Shown here: piece by piece, positions 45,334-54,690 of the stretch
Numbering within the stretch: position 1 is the stretch's first letter
Layout of the letters: every line of letters begins with the position of its first letter
Assembly (NCBI RefSeq): GCF_003660445.1
Contig: NZ_QZVQ01000008.1
Span: 124,001 to 188,000 of the forward strand
Source of the DNA: Croceibacterium ferulae
GTDB taxonomy: Bacteria > Pseudomonadota > Alphaproteobacteria > Sphingomonadales > Sphingomonadaceae
DNA length: 64,000 nucleotides
Direction: 5' to 3'
Position numbers and translations under genes: made by a program
The notes under the pieces: model-generated
The model's database searches: none
The model's input: only the letters and a program-made list of their open reading frames with translations
What the model was told of the DNA's origin: nothing

Positions 45334-46161
45334 ATGACCGAATATCAGCAGATCGAGGCGGGCGATGCCGTCACTCGCGACGGGACCATCAAGCTGCACG
45401 GGCCGGACGCCTTTGCCGGCATGCGCCGGGCGGGGCGGCTGGCGGCGGAGATCCTGGACGCGATCGGGGAATATGTGCGGCCCGGCGTCACCACGGGGGA
45501 ACTGGACGACCGTATCCGCACCATGATGCTGGATGGCGGCTCCGTGCCGGCCACGCTGGGCTATCGCGGCTATACCCACTCCTCCTGCATCTCCATCAAC
45601 CATGTCGTGTGCCATGGCATCCCTTCGGCCAAGACGCTGAAGGATGGCGACATCCTGAACATCGACGTGACGCCGCTGCTGGATGGCTGGCACGGCGATT
45701 CCAGCCGGATGTATGTGGCGGGCGAAACCTCCATCAAGGCGAAGCGCCTGATCGAGGTGACGTACGAATGCCTGATGATCGGCATCGAACATGCCCGTCC
45801 CGGCGGCCGGCTGGGCGATATCGGCGCGGCGATCCAGGACTATGCCGAAGGGCACCGGTATGGCGTGGTGCGCGATTTCTGCGGCCATGGCGTGGGCCGT
45901 CTGTTTCATGACGCCCCGGAGGTGGTCCATGCCGGACGCGCCGGCACCGGTCCGGAACTGAAGCCTGGCATGATCTTCACCATCGAACCGATGATCAATC
46001 TGGGCCGCCCGGCGGTGAAGGTGCTGAACGATGGCTGGACCGCGGTGACGCGGGACAAGAGCCTGTCCGCGCAGTTCGAACATTCCATCGGCATCACCGA
46101 GGACGGGTGCGAGATCTTCACCGGCAGCCCCGCTGGGATCGAGAAGCCGAACTTCGCCTGA
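45334..46161 (+). CDS. map: Methionine aminopeptidase, type I
   Basis: A 275-residue metalloprotease removing N-terminal methionine. Metal-binding regions are visible: HSSCISINHVVCHGIPS, DGDILNIDVTP, GDSSRMYVAG, the His in FCGHGVGRLFHDAPEVVH, FTIEPMINLG, and SAQFEHSIGITEDGCEI. Slightly longer N-terminus than E. coli Map. Convergent with ccmB, whose stop lies 10 bp beyond. Confidence 0.95.
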   Translation: MTEYQQIEAGDAVTRDGTIKLHGPDAFAGMRRAGRLAAEILDAIGEYVRPGVTTGELDDRIRTMMLDGGSVPATLGYRGYTHSSCISINHVVCHGIPSAKTLKDGDILNIDVTPLLDGWHGDSSRMYVAGETSIKAKRLIEVTYECLMIGIEHARPGGRLGDIGAAIQDYAEGHRYGVVRDFCGHGVGRLFHDAPEVVHAGRAGTGPELKPGMIFTIEPMINLGRPAVKVLNDGWTAVTRDKSLSAQFEHSIGITEDGCEIFTGSPAGIEKPNFA

Positions 46162-46170
46162 GCGTAGGGG

Positions 46171-46830
46171 CTAGCTCTCCCGTGCGGCGCGGATCGCGGC
46201 ACCGCCGGCGAAGGGCGCCAGCGCCACCAGCACCAGGCTGATCGCGCCGCACAGCGCCACGCCGCTGGTACCACCGGTGCTCAGCGCACCGGCACCGAAC
46301 ACCAGCAGCGGCACGGCCAGCGGGATCAGCAGCAGCCCGGCGAGCGCCATGCCGGCGCTGCGAAGGCCCAGTGTCAGCGCGGCGATGATGATGCCGATCG
46401 CCGCCAGCCCCGGCGTGCCCGCCAGCAGGCCCAGCTCCACGATCGCCAGCGTGCGTCCGTCCAGCCCCAGCAGCGCGGCGGCGGGCAGGGCGGCCAGCAT
46501 CAGCGGCGGTCCGAAGCTCAGCCAGTGCGCCAGCAGCCGGATGGCGACCACCAGCTCCTCCGCAATGCCCCGCATCGCCCACTGATCGAAGAAGCCGCTC
46601 TGGAAATCGCTGGCCAGCAGCCGGTCCAGCGGCAGGATCGCGGCGAGCAGCGCGGCCACCCAGATCACCCCGCCGCCGGTGCGCGCCAGCAGCTGCGGGT
46701 CCGGCCCTACGGCGAAGGGGTACAGCATCGCCACCGCCAGGAAGAACAGCAGCGGCAGCAGCGTGCCGCCTTGGCGCCCCGGCAGCAGGGTCGCAAGATC
46801 GCGCCGCAGCAAGGTCGCCGCGACCCTCAT
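46171..46830 (-). CDS. ccmB: Heme exporter permease CcmB
   Basis: A 219-residue inner-membrane protein with about six hydrophobic segments (LLPLLFFLAVAMLYPFAVGP, VIWVAALLAAILPLDRLLASDFQSGFFDQ). The DFQSGFFDQW segment and length are typical of CcmB, part of the CcmAB ABC complex that releases heme-charged CcmE for cytochrome c maturation. Its ATG overlaps the ccmA stop by 4 bp. No ccmC or ccmE is in the window. Confidence 0.9.
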   Translation of the reverse strand: MRVAATLLRRDLATLLPGRQGGTLLPLLFFLAVAMLYPFAVGPDPQLLARTGGGVIWVAALLAAILPLDRLLASDFQSGFFDQWAMRGIAEELVVAIRLLAHWLSFGPPLMLAALPAAALLGLDGRTLAIVELGLLAGTPGLAAIGIIIAALTLGLRSAGMALAGLLLIPLAVPLLVFGAGALSTGGTSGVALCGAISLVLVALAPFAGGAAIRAARES

Positions 46831-47399
46831 GCCGCGTGGGTCCGCAGGTCCATCACCGCCGCGCCATCCAGCGCGATCGGCTGGTGGCTGGCGACGATCA
46901 CCGCGCCCCCTTGCGCGCGCCGCTCCGCGATCAGTGTCTCGACCAGCGCCACGCCGGCATCGTCCAGCCCGTTCAGCGGCTCGTCCAGCAGCCAGTGTCG
47001 GGCCCCTTGTCCGATCAGCCGCGCCAGCGCAGCACGCTTGCGCTGCCCGGTGGACAGATAGCGCACCGGCACATCCAGCAGGGTGTGGAGGCCCAGCCGC
47101 TCCAGCGGCATCGGGCCGCCATCCATGCGCCGCCAGAAGGCGAGCGCGGCATCGAGGGGTTGGTGTTCATCCAGCGCCAGCGCCCCATCCAGCAGGGCAA
47201 AGGCGCCGGATCGCTCCACCGCCCCTGCGAACGGACGCAGCAATCCGGCCGCGATCCGCAGCAGGCTGGTCTTGCCGATCCCATTCGGCCCGGTCAGGTG
47301 CAGGGCCTGCCCCGGCGCCAGCGCCAGTTCCAGCGGACCCCATAGCAGCCGGTCGCCCCGGCGGCACACCAGTCCCGTCGCTGTCAATGCCGCCTGCAT
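46827..47399 (-). CDS. ccmA: Heme exporter ATPase CcmA
   Basis: A 190-residue ABC ATPase. Walker A is LTGPNGIGKTSLL, the signature is YLSTGQRKRAALAR, Walker B is HWLLDEPLNGLDD, and the switch His is in VIVASHQP. The short form and gene coupling to ccmB identify CcmA of System I cytochrome c biogenesis. The ATG at 47399 is chosen by domain start. Confidence 0.92.
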   Translation of the reverse strand: MQAALTATGLVCRRGDRLLWGPLELALAPGQALHLTGPNGIGKTSLLRIAAGLLRPFAGAVERSGAFALLDGALALDEHQPLDAALAFWRRMDGGPMPLERLGLHTLLDVPVRYLSTGQRKRAALARLIGQGARHWLLDEPLNGLDDAGVALVETLIAERRAQGGAVIVASHQPIALDGAAVMDLRTHAA

Positions 47400-47437
47400 G
47401 AAGCCCGGCCTAGGCGATCGCCGGTGCGCCAGCAAGA

Positions 47438-47485
47438 GAAACCACTCCGGATGTTTCAGCGGGGAAACATTGCCGGAATGGTTCC
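47438..47485. repeat. Long imperfect palindrome between ccmA and the S9 peptidase gene
   Basis: Arms GAAACCACTCCGGATGTTTC (47438-47457) and GAAACATTGCCGGAATGGTTCC (47464-47485) pair with few mismatches across a 6-nt loop. It lies between the stop of the S9 gene and the start of ccmA, both on the minus strand, and may terminate the S9 transcript or serve as an operator for ccmA. Confidence 0.6.
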
Positions 47486-47497
47486 CCTTGCGGATTT

Positions 47498-49573
47498 CTA
47501 CTGTGCGGTTGTTTCCGTGGGTAGCCCCACGATCTCGGCACCCGCCAGCACTTGCGCCGTGGAGCTGGTGACCGTGTCGCCCACAGGTTCCGCCCGGCCG
47601 CCCAGGCAGGTCGCCAGGAAGTTCTCGGCCACGGCATTGAACGCGATGTTGTTCACCGGCTTGGCAAAGCCGTGCCCTTCATCGGGGAACAGCACGTAGG
47701 TGACCGGCACGCCCGCCGCCTGCATCGCCGCCACGATCTGGTCGCTTTCGGACTGCTTCACCCGCGGATCGTTGGCGCCCTGGCCGATCAGCAGCGGCTT
47801 GGTGATCTCGCCGGCCTTGTACAGCGGGCTGCGCTCCTTCAGCAGCGCCAGCCCTTCGGGCGTGGTGGGGTCGCCCATCCGCTCGTGAAACTGCTTCACC
47901 ATCGGCTCCCAATAGGCGGGGATGGTCTCCAGCAGCGTTTCCAGGTTGGACGGGCCGACGATGTCGACCCCGCAGGCGAAGGTCTCGGGCGTGAAGGTCA
48001 GGCCCGCCAGCGTGGCATAGCCGCCATAGGAGCCGCCCATGATCGCCACCTTCTCAGGCAGAGCGATCCCCCCGGCCACGGCCCAGCTCACCGCGTCCAG
48101 CAGATCCTCATGCATCGCCGCGCCCCACTGCAGGTTGCCCGCATTGATGAAGTCCTTGCCAAGCCCGGTGGAGCCGCGGAAATTGACGGACAGCACGGCA
48201 TAGCCGCGATTGGCCAGCCATTGATGCGCCCGGTTGAAGCCGTAATTGTCGCGCGCCCACGGCCCGCCATGCACCAGCAGCACCATCGGCACCGCGGCAT
48301 CGGGCACGCCGTCGCCGTCGGGATCGCTGCCGGGGGGCAGGGTCAGGTAGCTGACCAGCGGCTTGCCGTCGCGTGCGGCGATCTCCACCGGGTGCATCGG
48401 CTGCAGCGGCGCGCCCTCCAGCTCTGGTCGGCTGTTGTAGAACTCGGTCAGCGTGCCGGCGGGGCGGTCATAGACATAGACCCTGGTCGGCCCGGTCAGC
48501 GGGTCGTTCCACACAACCCACTTGGTGTCGTCATGCGTGCGCGACTGCACGCCGAAATCACCTTCCAGCTGGCTGCCGAGGAAGGCCAGGCTGGCACCCA
48601 CTTCGGCATCCAGCGCGGTCCACTCGGTTCGCAGGTAGTTGACCGAATAGGCCTCCACCTCGCCCGTGCGGGGATCGGTCATGGTGCCGCCGATATCGGC
48701 CTTGTCGCTTTCGGCGATGATCCGCTTTTCACCGGTGGTGGTGTCTTCGGCGATCAGCGCCGCGGTGTTGCGCCCGCGCGAATCGATCCAGTACAGCGTC
48801 TTGCCGTCGGTGGTGTAGCCGGCGACGCTGGTGGTCAGCGAATCTTCCATTGCCGTGCTCTCGCGCGGGGTTTCGGCGACCTTGCCGTCGGTGATCTCGA
48901 ACATGTCGGTGCCGCCGGCGGCGTTCATCTGCAGCGCCCAGCGCAGGGTCAGGCTGTCATCGGCGAGGAAGCCGACATAGCCGGAATTTTCCATCACCGG
49001 CGTCAGCTCGCCAGTGGTCAGGTCCAGCAGGTGGACGTCGTGCAGCCGCGGATCGCGGTTGTTCACGCCAACCAGCACCTTGTCGGTGATGGTGTTGGAC
49101 GTGCCGACGACCTGCACCCGCGTATTCTCGAACGGGGTCAGCGTGCGCTCCTGCCCGCTGGCCACATCCACCTGATACAGCAGGTAATTCTCGTCCCCGC
49201 CCTTGTCCTGCACATACAGGATGCTGCGCGCATCGGGCGCCCAGAAATATTGCGGGATCGGCCGGTCGGTCGAACTGGTCATGCGGCGCGCCTGGTCCGG
49301 GCTGGCGGCGGGCGCGATCCAGACATTCATCACGCCCTCGTGCGGCGCCAGCCAGCTGATCCACTGTCCATCCGGGCTGATCTGCCCGCCAGCGCGCGTG
49401 GGATTGCCATACAGCGCATCGCGCGGGATCAGCGGAACGGACTTCACGGCGTCGGCGGCATTGGAACTTTGCGGGGCGGTCATGGAATCTCCCGATTGGG
49501 CAAGTGCGTTGGTTGGGGCGATGGCCAGGGCCAGAGCGGCGATGGAGCCGCTGGTCGCCAAGTGCTTGAACAT
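47498..49573 (-). CDS. S9 family prolyl oligopeptidase-like serine peptidase, exported
   Basis: A 691-residue protein with a signal peptide (MFKHLATSGSIAALALAIAPTNALA). A beta-propeller domain (ISPDGQWISWLAP, APDARSILYVQD) is followed by an alpha/beta-hydrolase domain with catalytic Ser in GGSYGGYATLAG (about residue 513), Asp in GANDPRV and His in DEGHGFAKP. Typical of sphingomonad dipeptidyl/acylaminoacyl peptidases acting in the periplasm. The DPDGDGVPDA stretch near residue 420 looks like a calcium-binding insertion. Confidence 0.9.
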   Translation of the reverse strand: MFKHLATSGSIAALALAIAPTNALAQSGDSMTAPQSSNAADAVKSVPLIPRDALYGNPTRAGGQISPDGQWISWLAPHEGVMNVWIAPAASPDQARRMTSSTDRPIPQYFWAPDARSILYVQDKGGDENYLLYQVDVASGQERTLTPFENTRVQVVGTSNTITDKVLVGVNNRDPRLHDVHLLDLTTGELTPVMENSGYVGFLADDSLTLRWALQMNAAGGTDMFEITDGKVAETPRESTAMEDSLTTSVAGYTTDGKTLYWIDSRGRNTAALIAEDTTTGEKRIIAESDKADIGGTMTDPRTGEVEAYSVNYLRTEWTALDAEVGASLAFLGSQLEGDFGVQSRTHDDTKWVVWNDPLTGPTRVYVYDRPAGTLTEFYNSRPELEGAPLQPMHPVEIAARDGKPLVSYLTLPPGSDPDGDGVPDAAVPMVLLVHGGPWARDNYGFNRAHQWLANRGYAVLSVNFRGSTGLGKDFINAGNLQWGAAMHEDLLDAVSWAVAGGIALPEKVAIMGGSYGGYATLAGLTFTPETFACGVDIVGPSNLETLLETIPAYWEPMVKQFHERMGDPTTPEGLALLKERSPLYKAGEITKPLLIGQGANDPRVKQSESDQIVAAMQAAGVPVTYVLFPDEGHGFAKPVNNIAFNAVAENFLATCLGGRAEPVGDTVTSSTAQVLAGAEIVGLPTETTAQ

Positions 49574-49697
49574 GTGAACTCTCCCCCCGGATGTCTGATC
49601 CCCTGATGAGTAACGCACAGCCCACCGGCGGCAAGCGCGTTCGTCGAGCGGAGTGAGGCCCTTGTCGGACCGGAAGGATCGGCCATAAGCATCCCTG

Positions 49698-50567
49698 ATG
49701 ACACGAACCCCGGCCGTCCTGCTGCAATATGTGCTGCCCAAGCAGCTGATGACCCGCCTCGCCGGGCGGGTCGCCGGGGCGCAGGGCGGCGGGCTGACCA
49801 CCCGGCTGATCCGCTGGTTCATTACCCGGTACCGGGTCGACATGGCGGAGGCGGAGCAGGCCGATCCGGCCCATTATACCAGCTTCAACCACTTCTTCAC
49901 CCGCGCGTTGAAGCCCGGCCTGCGGCCGTTGGCCTCGGCCGACTTCGTCTCCCCGGTGGATGGCCGGATCAGCCAGCTGGGCGCGATCGACGATCACCAC
50001 ATGGTGCAGGCCAAGGGACACCGCTTCACCACGGTGCAGCTGCTGGGCGGCGATCCGGAGCTGGCGGCGCCGTTCCGCCATGGCAGTTTCGCCAACCTGT
50101 ATCTCAGCCCGCGCGATTACCACCGCGTGCACATGCCCTGCGCCGGCCGGTTGCTACGGATGATCCATGTGCCGGGCGCGCTGTTTTCCGTGAACCCGGT
50201 CACGGCGCGCGGCGTGCCCGGCCTGTTCGCCCGCAACGAACGGGTCGTGTGCCTGTTCGATTCGCCGGAGCACGGCCCCTTCGCCATGGTGCTGGTCGGC
50301 GCCACCATCGTCGGCAGCATGAGCACCGTGTGGCACGGGCAGGTCAATGCCCGGCGTACTGGCAAGATTGCCGAGTGGCATTATGCCGATCGCGACATCT
50401 CGTTGGCCAAGGGGGCGGAGATGGGCCGCTTCCTGCTCGGTTCCACCGTGGTGATGCTGTGGCAGCAGGGTACGATTGCCTTCAACGACGAATGGGCACC
50501 CGAACGCGCCGTGCGCCTGGGGGAGAGGATGGGTGACCGGCCGGCGCATGGCGGCACGGCGGAATAA
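49698..50567 (+). CDS. psd: Phosphatidylserine decarboxylase
   Basis: A 289-residue proenzyme producing phosphatidylethanolamine in the inner membrane. It shows FNHFFTRALKPGLRP, SPVDGRISQLG, the SFANLYLSPRDYHRVHMP block and the self-cleavage site LLGSTVVMLW, where the Ser becomes the pyruvoyl group. Length fits the PSD-B (long) type. A tRNA-Gly gene follows 44 bp after the stop. Confidence 0.95.
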   Translation: MTRTPAVLLQYVLPKQLMTRLAGRVAGAQGGGLTTRLIRWFITRYRVDMAEAEQADPAHYTSFNHFFTRALKPGLRPLASADFVSPVDGRISQLGAIDDHHMVQAKGHRFTTVQLLGGDPELAAPFRHGSFANLYLSPRDYHRVHMPCAGRLLRMIHVPGALFSVNPVTARGVPGLFARNERVVCLFDSPEHGPFAMVLVGATIVGSMSTVWHGQVNARRTGKIAEWHYADRDISLAKGAEMGRFLLGSTVVMLWQQGTIAFNDEWAPERAVRLGERMGDRPAHGGTAE

Positions 50568-50611
50568 CCGGATTGACGGCACGGGGGCGGCATGGCACTC
50601 GCCGCGCCATC

Positions 50612-50685
50612 GCGGGTGTAGCTCAATGGTAGAGCAGCAGCTTCCCAAGCTGAATACGAGGGTTCGATTCCCTTCACCCGCTCCA
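50612..50685 (+). tRNA. tRNA-Gly (CCC anticodon)
   Basis: A 74-nt cloverleaf: acceptor GCGGGTG/CACCCGC, D-arm GCTCAATGGTAGAGC, anticodon loop TTCCCAA (CCC), T-arm with GGTTCGATTCC, and encoded CCA end. Lies 44 bp after psd. Confidence 0.96.
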
Positions 50686-50885
50686 TCTCCACAATCCGAA
50701 AAGAAGCAGCGCAACCGCTGCAGGCCGGCGTGTGTCGCTGCCGACACATCTTTGCCGCCGTAAATACTGACATTAGTTAGGAAGCGACCGGGTCTTGATC
50801 CGGGTTGCACCTCGACTTCCGACGGCCAAGGAACTTGCCGGACCTGCAAGCATTTACTTAGCTCACTGCTTTTCAGGAAACAGTA

Positions 50886-53204
50886 TTGCCCAAGATCCCT
50901 GCCGGCTCGGATCGGCCCAGCACTCCGCCCGCCTCCTCAGGCACGCTGCTATGCTTTTCTCATCTGAGGTGGGATTTCGTCTTTCAGCGCCCGCAGCATC
51001 TGATGGTCCGGTTTGCCCGGACGATGGACGTGCTGTTCTGGGAAGAGCCGATCGATACCGATGACGAAGCGGCCAGCCTGGACCTGCGGGAAGCGGCACC
51101 CGGCGTCACGGTCGCCACTCCGCGTCTGCCGCGCCATCTTGCCGGCGACGCCCGCCGCCAGGCTTTGCGCGAACTGCTCGACCGGCAGGTGGGCGACATG
51201 CCCGGGCCGCTGCTGCGATGGTATTACACGCCCATGATGCTGCCGTTCTCGGCCCATCTGGACGCGGCCTGCACCGTCTATGACTGCATGGACGAGCTGG
51301 CCAATTTCCGCTTCGCACCGCCCGAACTGATCCCGCTGGAGCGCCAGCTGCTGGCGGCGGCCGACCTGGTGTTCACCGGCGGCTACAGCCTGTACGAGGT
51401 GAAACGCGAGCAGCACCCGTCGGTGCATCCGTTCCCCTCCAGCGTCGATGTCGCCCACTTCGCGACCGCGCGGACAGGGCCGGCCGCGGCCGATACCTCC
51501 GCCCTGCCACGCCCGTGCTTCGGCTTCTATGGCGTGATCGACGAGCGGATGGATCTGGCCCTGATCGCCGCCATTGCCGATGCCCGGCCCGACTGGTCGC
51601 TCGCGATGGTCGGCCCGGTGGTGAAGATCGACCCCGCCGATCTGCCGCGGCGGCCCAACATCCACTATCTCGGCGCGCGCACCTATGACGAACTGCCCGC
51701 CTGCGCGGCCGGGTGGGACGTGGCGCTGATGCCATTCGCCATCAACGAGGCGACCCGCTTCATCAGCCCCACCAAGACGCCGGAATATCTCGCCGCCGGC
51801 CTGCCGGTCGTCTCGACCCCGATCGCCGACGTGATCCGCCATTACGGTACGGTCACCGGCGTGCTGATCGCCGACGGGGCGGAAGCGTTCGTCGCCGCGT
51901 GCGAGCAGGCACTGCAACTGCGCCGCGATGGTGATCACTGGCGTGCGGAGGCCGACGCCTTGCTGTCCGCGCAATCGTGGGACCAGGTCGCCGCCCGCAT
52001 GCTGGCGCATATCCGCCAGGTGGCGGAGCCGGAGCGCCCGCACCTGACCGCGGTGCACAAGGACCGTTACGACTATCTGGTGGTCGGCGCCGGCTTTGCC
52101 GGGTCGGTCATGGCCGAACGGCTCGCCCGCGATGGCGGCAAGCGCGTGCTGGTGATCGACCGCCGCCCGCATATCGCCGGCAATGCCTTCGACCGGCCCG
52201 ATGCGGCGGGCATCCTGATCCATCAATATGGCCCGCACATCTTTCACACCAACAGTGCGGAGATCTTCGACTACCTGTCCCAGTTTACCGAATGGCACGC
52301 CTACGAGCATCGCGTGCTGGCCAGCGTGGACGAACAATTGCTGCCCGTCCCGATCAACCGCACGACGCTGAACCGCCTCTACGGCCTGGACCTGACCACC
52401 GACGAGGAGGCGGCGGCTTTCCTGGCCGCGCGGGCCGAGCCGGTGCCGGTGGTGCGCACATCGGAGGATGTCGTGGTCTCCGCCGTCGGACGCGACCTGT
52501 ATCGCACCTTCTTCCGCGGCTACACCCGCAAGCAATGGGGCATCGACCCGGCCGATCTGGACAAGAGCGTCACCGCCCGGGTGCCGACGCGCACCAACAC
52601 CGACGATCGCTATTTCGGGGACAAGTTCCAGTTCATGCCGCGCGATGGCTACACCGCCATGTTCGCCGCCATGCTCGATCACCCCAACATCGACGTTCGC
52701 ACCGGCACCGATTTTGCGCAGGTGCAGGACACGGTGGATTACGACCGGCTGGTGTTCACCGGGCCAATCGACGAGTTCTTCGATTATCGCTTCGGCAAGC
52801 TGCCCTACCGCTCGCTGGAATTCGTGCACGAGACGCTGGAGCAGGAATGGCTGCAGCCGGTCGCCGTCGTGAACTACCCGGACGAGGAGGTGCTGCATAC
52901 GCGTATCACCGAATACAAGCACCTGACCGGCCAGCAATCGCCGAAGACCAGCATCACCTATGAGTATCCGCGGGCGGAGGGTGATCCCTATTACCCCATC
53001 CCGCGCGCCGACAACCAGGCATTGTACAAGCGGTACGAGGCGCTCGCCAACGCCCGGCCCGATGTGCTGTTCGTCGGCCGGCTGGCCACCTACCGCTATT
53101 ACAACATGGATCAGGTGGTGGGCCAGGCGTTGGCGACCTATCGCCGGCACAAGGCGGAACTGCAGGAGCAGCCGCCCGCTGCCCCGGCCATCGCTGTCGA
53201 GTGA
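50886..53204 (+). CDS. Glycosyltransferase - UDP-galactopyranose mutase fusion
   Basis: A 772-residue two-domain protein. Residues 1 to about 385 resemble a GT-B glycosyltransferase (HLRWDFVFQRPQHLMVRF, DCMDELANFRF, GARTYDELPACAAGWDVALMPF, TPEYLAAGLPVVSTP). From about 394 a complete UDP-galactopyranose mutase follows: YLVVGAGFAGSVMAERLA (FAD loop), QYGPHIFHTN, YTRKQWG, EYKHLTGQ and the final RLATYRYYNMDQVVGQAL. It would make UDP-galactofuranose and may itself transfer a sugar. A TTG start at 50886 follows an AGGAAA site. Confidence 0.88.
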   Translation: MPKIPAGSDRPSTPPASSGTLLCFSHLRWDFVFQRPQHLMVRFARTMDVLFWEEPIDTDDEAASLDLREAAPGVTVATPRLPRHLAGDARRQALRELLDRQVGDMPGPLLRWYYTPMMLPFSAHLDAACTVYDCMDELANFRFAPPELIPLERQLLAAADLVFTGGYSLYEVKREQHPSVHPFPSSVDVAHFATARTGPAAADTSALPRPCFGFYGVIDERMDLALIAAIADARPDWSLAMVGPVVKIDPADLPRRPNIHYLGARTYDELPACAAGWDVALMPFAINEATRFISPTKTPEYLAAGLPVVSTPIADVIRHYGTVTGVLIADGAEAFVAACEQALQLRRDGDHWRAEADALLSAQSWDQVAARMLAHIRQVAEPERPHLTAVHKDRYDYLVVGAGFAGSVMAERLARDGGKRVLVIDRRPHIAGNAFDRPDAAGILIHQYGPHIFHTNSAEIFDYLSQFTEWHAYEHRVLASVDEQLLPVPINRTTLNRLYGLDLTTDEEAAAFLAARAEPVPVVRTSEDVVVSAVGRDLYRTFFRGYTRKQWGIDPADLDKSVTARVPTRTNTDDRYFGDKFQFMPRDGYTAMFAAMLDHPNIDVRTGTDFAQVQDTVDYDRLVFTGPIDEFFDYRFGKLPYRSLEFVHETLEQEWLQPVAVVNYPDEEVLHTRITEYKHLTGQQSPKTSITYEYPRAEGDPYYPIPRADNQALYKRYEALANARPDVLFVGRLATYRYYNMDQVVGQALATYRRHKAELQEQPPAAPAIAVE

Positions 53205-54613
53205 CGGGGACGACACCGGGGCTGCCGTGGATCGAGGTCGCGGCGAGCGCGCCCTATTTCTGCGACGAGACCGGCGTCCCGTGGCACCCGATCGGGCAGA
53301 ACGATTCGATCGACTGGCCCGAACTGGCGCCGCTGTTCCGCCGGCGCGACCTGCCGGCGGTGGAACGGCACCTGCGCTGGCTGAAGGCGAGCGGCGTCAC
53401 CTGCCTGCGCCTGATGCTGGAGGATGCCCGCGGCCGGCACCGCTTCCTGGAAAAGCCCGCCGGCCGCTTCGTGCCCGCGATGGTGCAGGTGTGGGACGAT
53501 CTGTTCGCCCTGTGCGAGGCGGTCGGCCTGCGCATCCTGCTGACTCCGCTGGACACGTTCTGGATGTGGATGCGATGGAAACAGCATCCGTGGAACAGCG
53601 CCAATGGCGGCCCGCTCGCCTCCATGCGGGAAGCGCTGCTGTCTGCCGAGACGCGCGATGCGCTGAAGACCCGACTGGACTTCGCGATCGAGCGCTGGGG
53701 CGGGTCGGGCACGCTGTTTGCCTGGGATCTGTGGAACGAGATCCACCCGGCCCATGCCCGCGATGATGCCGGCTGCTTCGGCGAGGTGATCGAGGATCTC
53801 TCCCGCCATGTGCGGATGCGCGAACAGCAGCTGCATGGCCGGTCGCACCTGCAGACCGTATCGATCTACGGGCCCGAACTGCGCTGGAAGCCGGACCAGC
53901 CCTTGCACGATCCGATCTTCCGCCATCCGGCGCTCGATTTCGCCACCATCCACATCTACGGCGAACGCTCGATCGACAATCCGCGCAACACCGTCGCCCC
54001 GGCGCGCGCCATGGGCGACATCGTGCGCGAATGCCTGGCGGAGATCACGGACGGGCGCCCCTTCCTCGATACCGAGCATGGCCCGATCCACAGCTTCAAG
54101 GACCGGCGGATCACCCTGCCGGAAGCGTTCGACGACGAATATTTCCGCCACATGGCCTGGGCGCATCTGGCATCGGGCGGGGCAGGGGGCGGCATGCGCT
54201 GGCCCAACCGCCACCCGCATGTGCTGACGGCCGGCATGCGCGTCGCGCAGCAGGCGATGGCCGGGTTCATGCCGCTGATCGACTGGTCGCGCTTCGCCCG
54301 CCGCAACCTCAATGCCGAGGGCAGCGCCACGGGTCATCACCTGTTCGCCTGCGGGGACGACAGCCAGGCCGTCGCCTGGCTGCTGCGCGCCCGATCGCTG
54401 GATGGCGACGGACGCATGCGCCAGGACGCTCCGCCACGACCTGCCATGCTGACGCTGCCAATGGCGACAGGGCGGGTGCAGGTGATGGAGTGGAATACGG
54501 TGACAGGCGAGGTCGTGCGCGTGTCGGATCATCCGGTCCGCGATGGCCAGCTCCGGTACGAGACCACGCCTTTCGTGGCCGATCTCGCCCTGGCAATTGT
54601 CTCCCTACCTTAG
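53201..54613 (+). CDS. GH5-like (clan GH-A) glycoside hydrolase
   Basis: A 470-residue TIM-barrel protein with the two carboxylates of clan GH-A: acid/base Glu in FAWDLWNEIHP (about 180) and nucleophile Glu in PFLDTEHGPI (about 291). The N-terminal part PWIEVAASAPYFCDETGVPWHPIGQN resembles mannanase/cellulase-like proteins. No signal peptide is visible. A small beta domain ends the protein (LLRARSLDGDGRMRQ). The GTG start overlaps the upstream stop (GTGA), so it is coupled to the mutase fusion and likely trims the same glycan. Confidence 0.8.
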   Translation: MTGTTPGLPWIEVAASAPYFCDETGVPWHPIGQNDSIDWPELAPLFRRRDLPAVERHLRWLKASGVTCLRLMLEDARGRHRFLEKPAGRFVPAMVQVWDDLFALCEAVGLRILLTPLDTFWMWMRWKQHPWNSANGGPLASMREALLSAETRDALKTRLDFAIERWGGSGTLFAWDLWNEIHPAHARDDAGCFGEVIEDLSRHVRMREQQLHGRSHLQTVSIYGPELRWKPDQPLHDPIFRHPALDFATIHIYGERSIDNPRNTVAPARAMGDIVRECLAEITDGRPFLDTEHGPIHSFKDRRITLPEAFDDEYFRHMAWAHLASGGAGGGMRWPNRHPHVLTAGMRVAQQAMAGFMPLIDWSRFARRNLNAEGSATGHHLFACGDDSQAVAWLLRARSLDGDGRMRQDAPPRPAMLTLPMATGRVQVMEWNTVTGEVVRVSDHPVRDGQLRYETTPFVADLALAIVSLP

Positions 54614-54690
54614 GGTCAAGCAAGGTCGGGTTCGAAATCGCCGCTGTTCGATTTACAGGTATTGGTGGCAAGCAGTCGTAGGGAGCTTCG

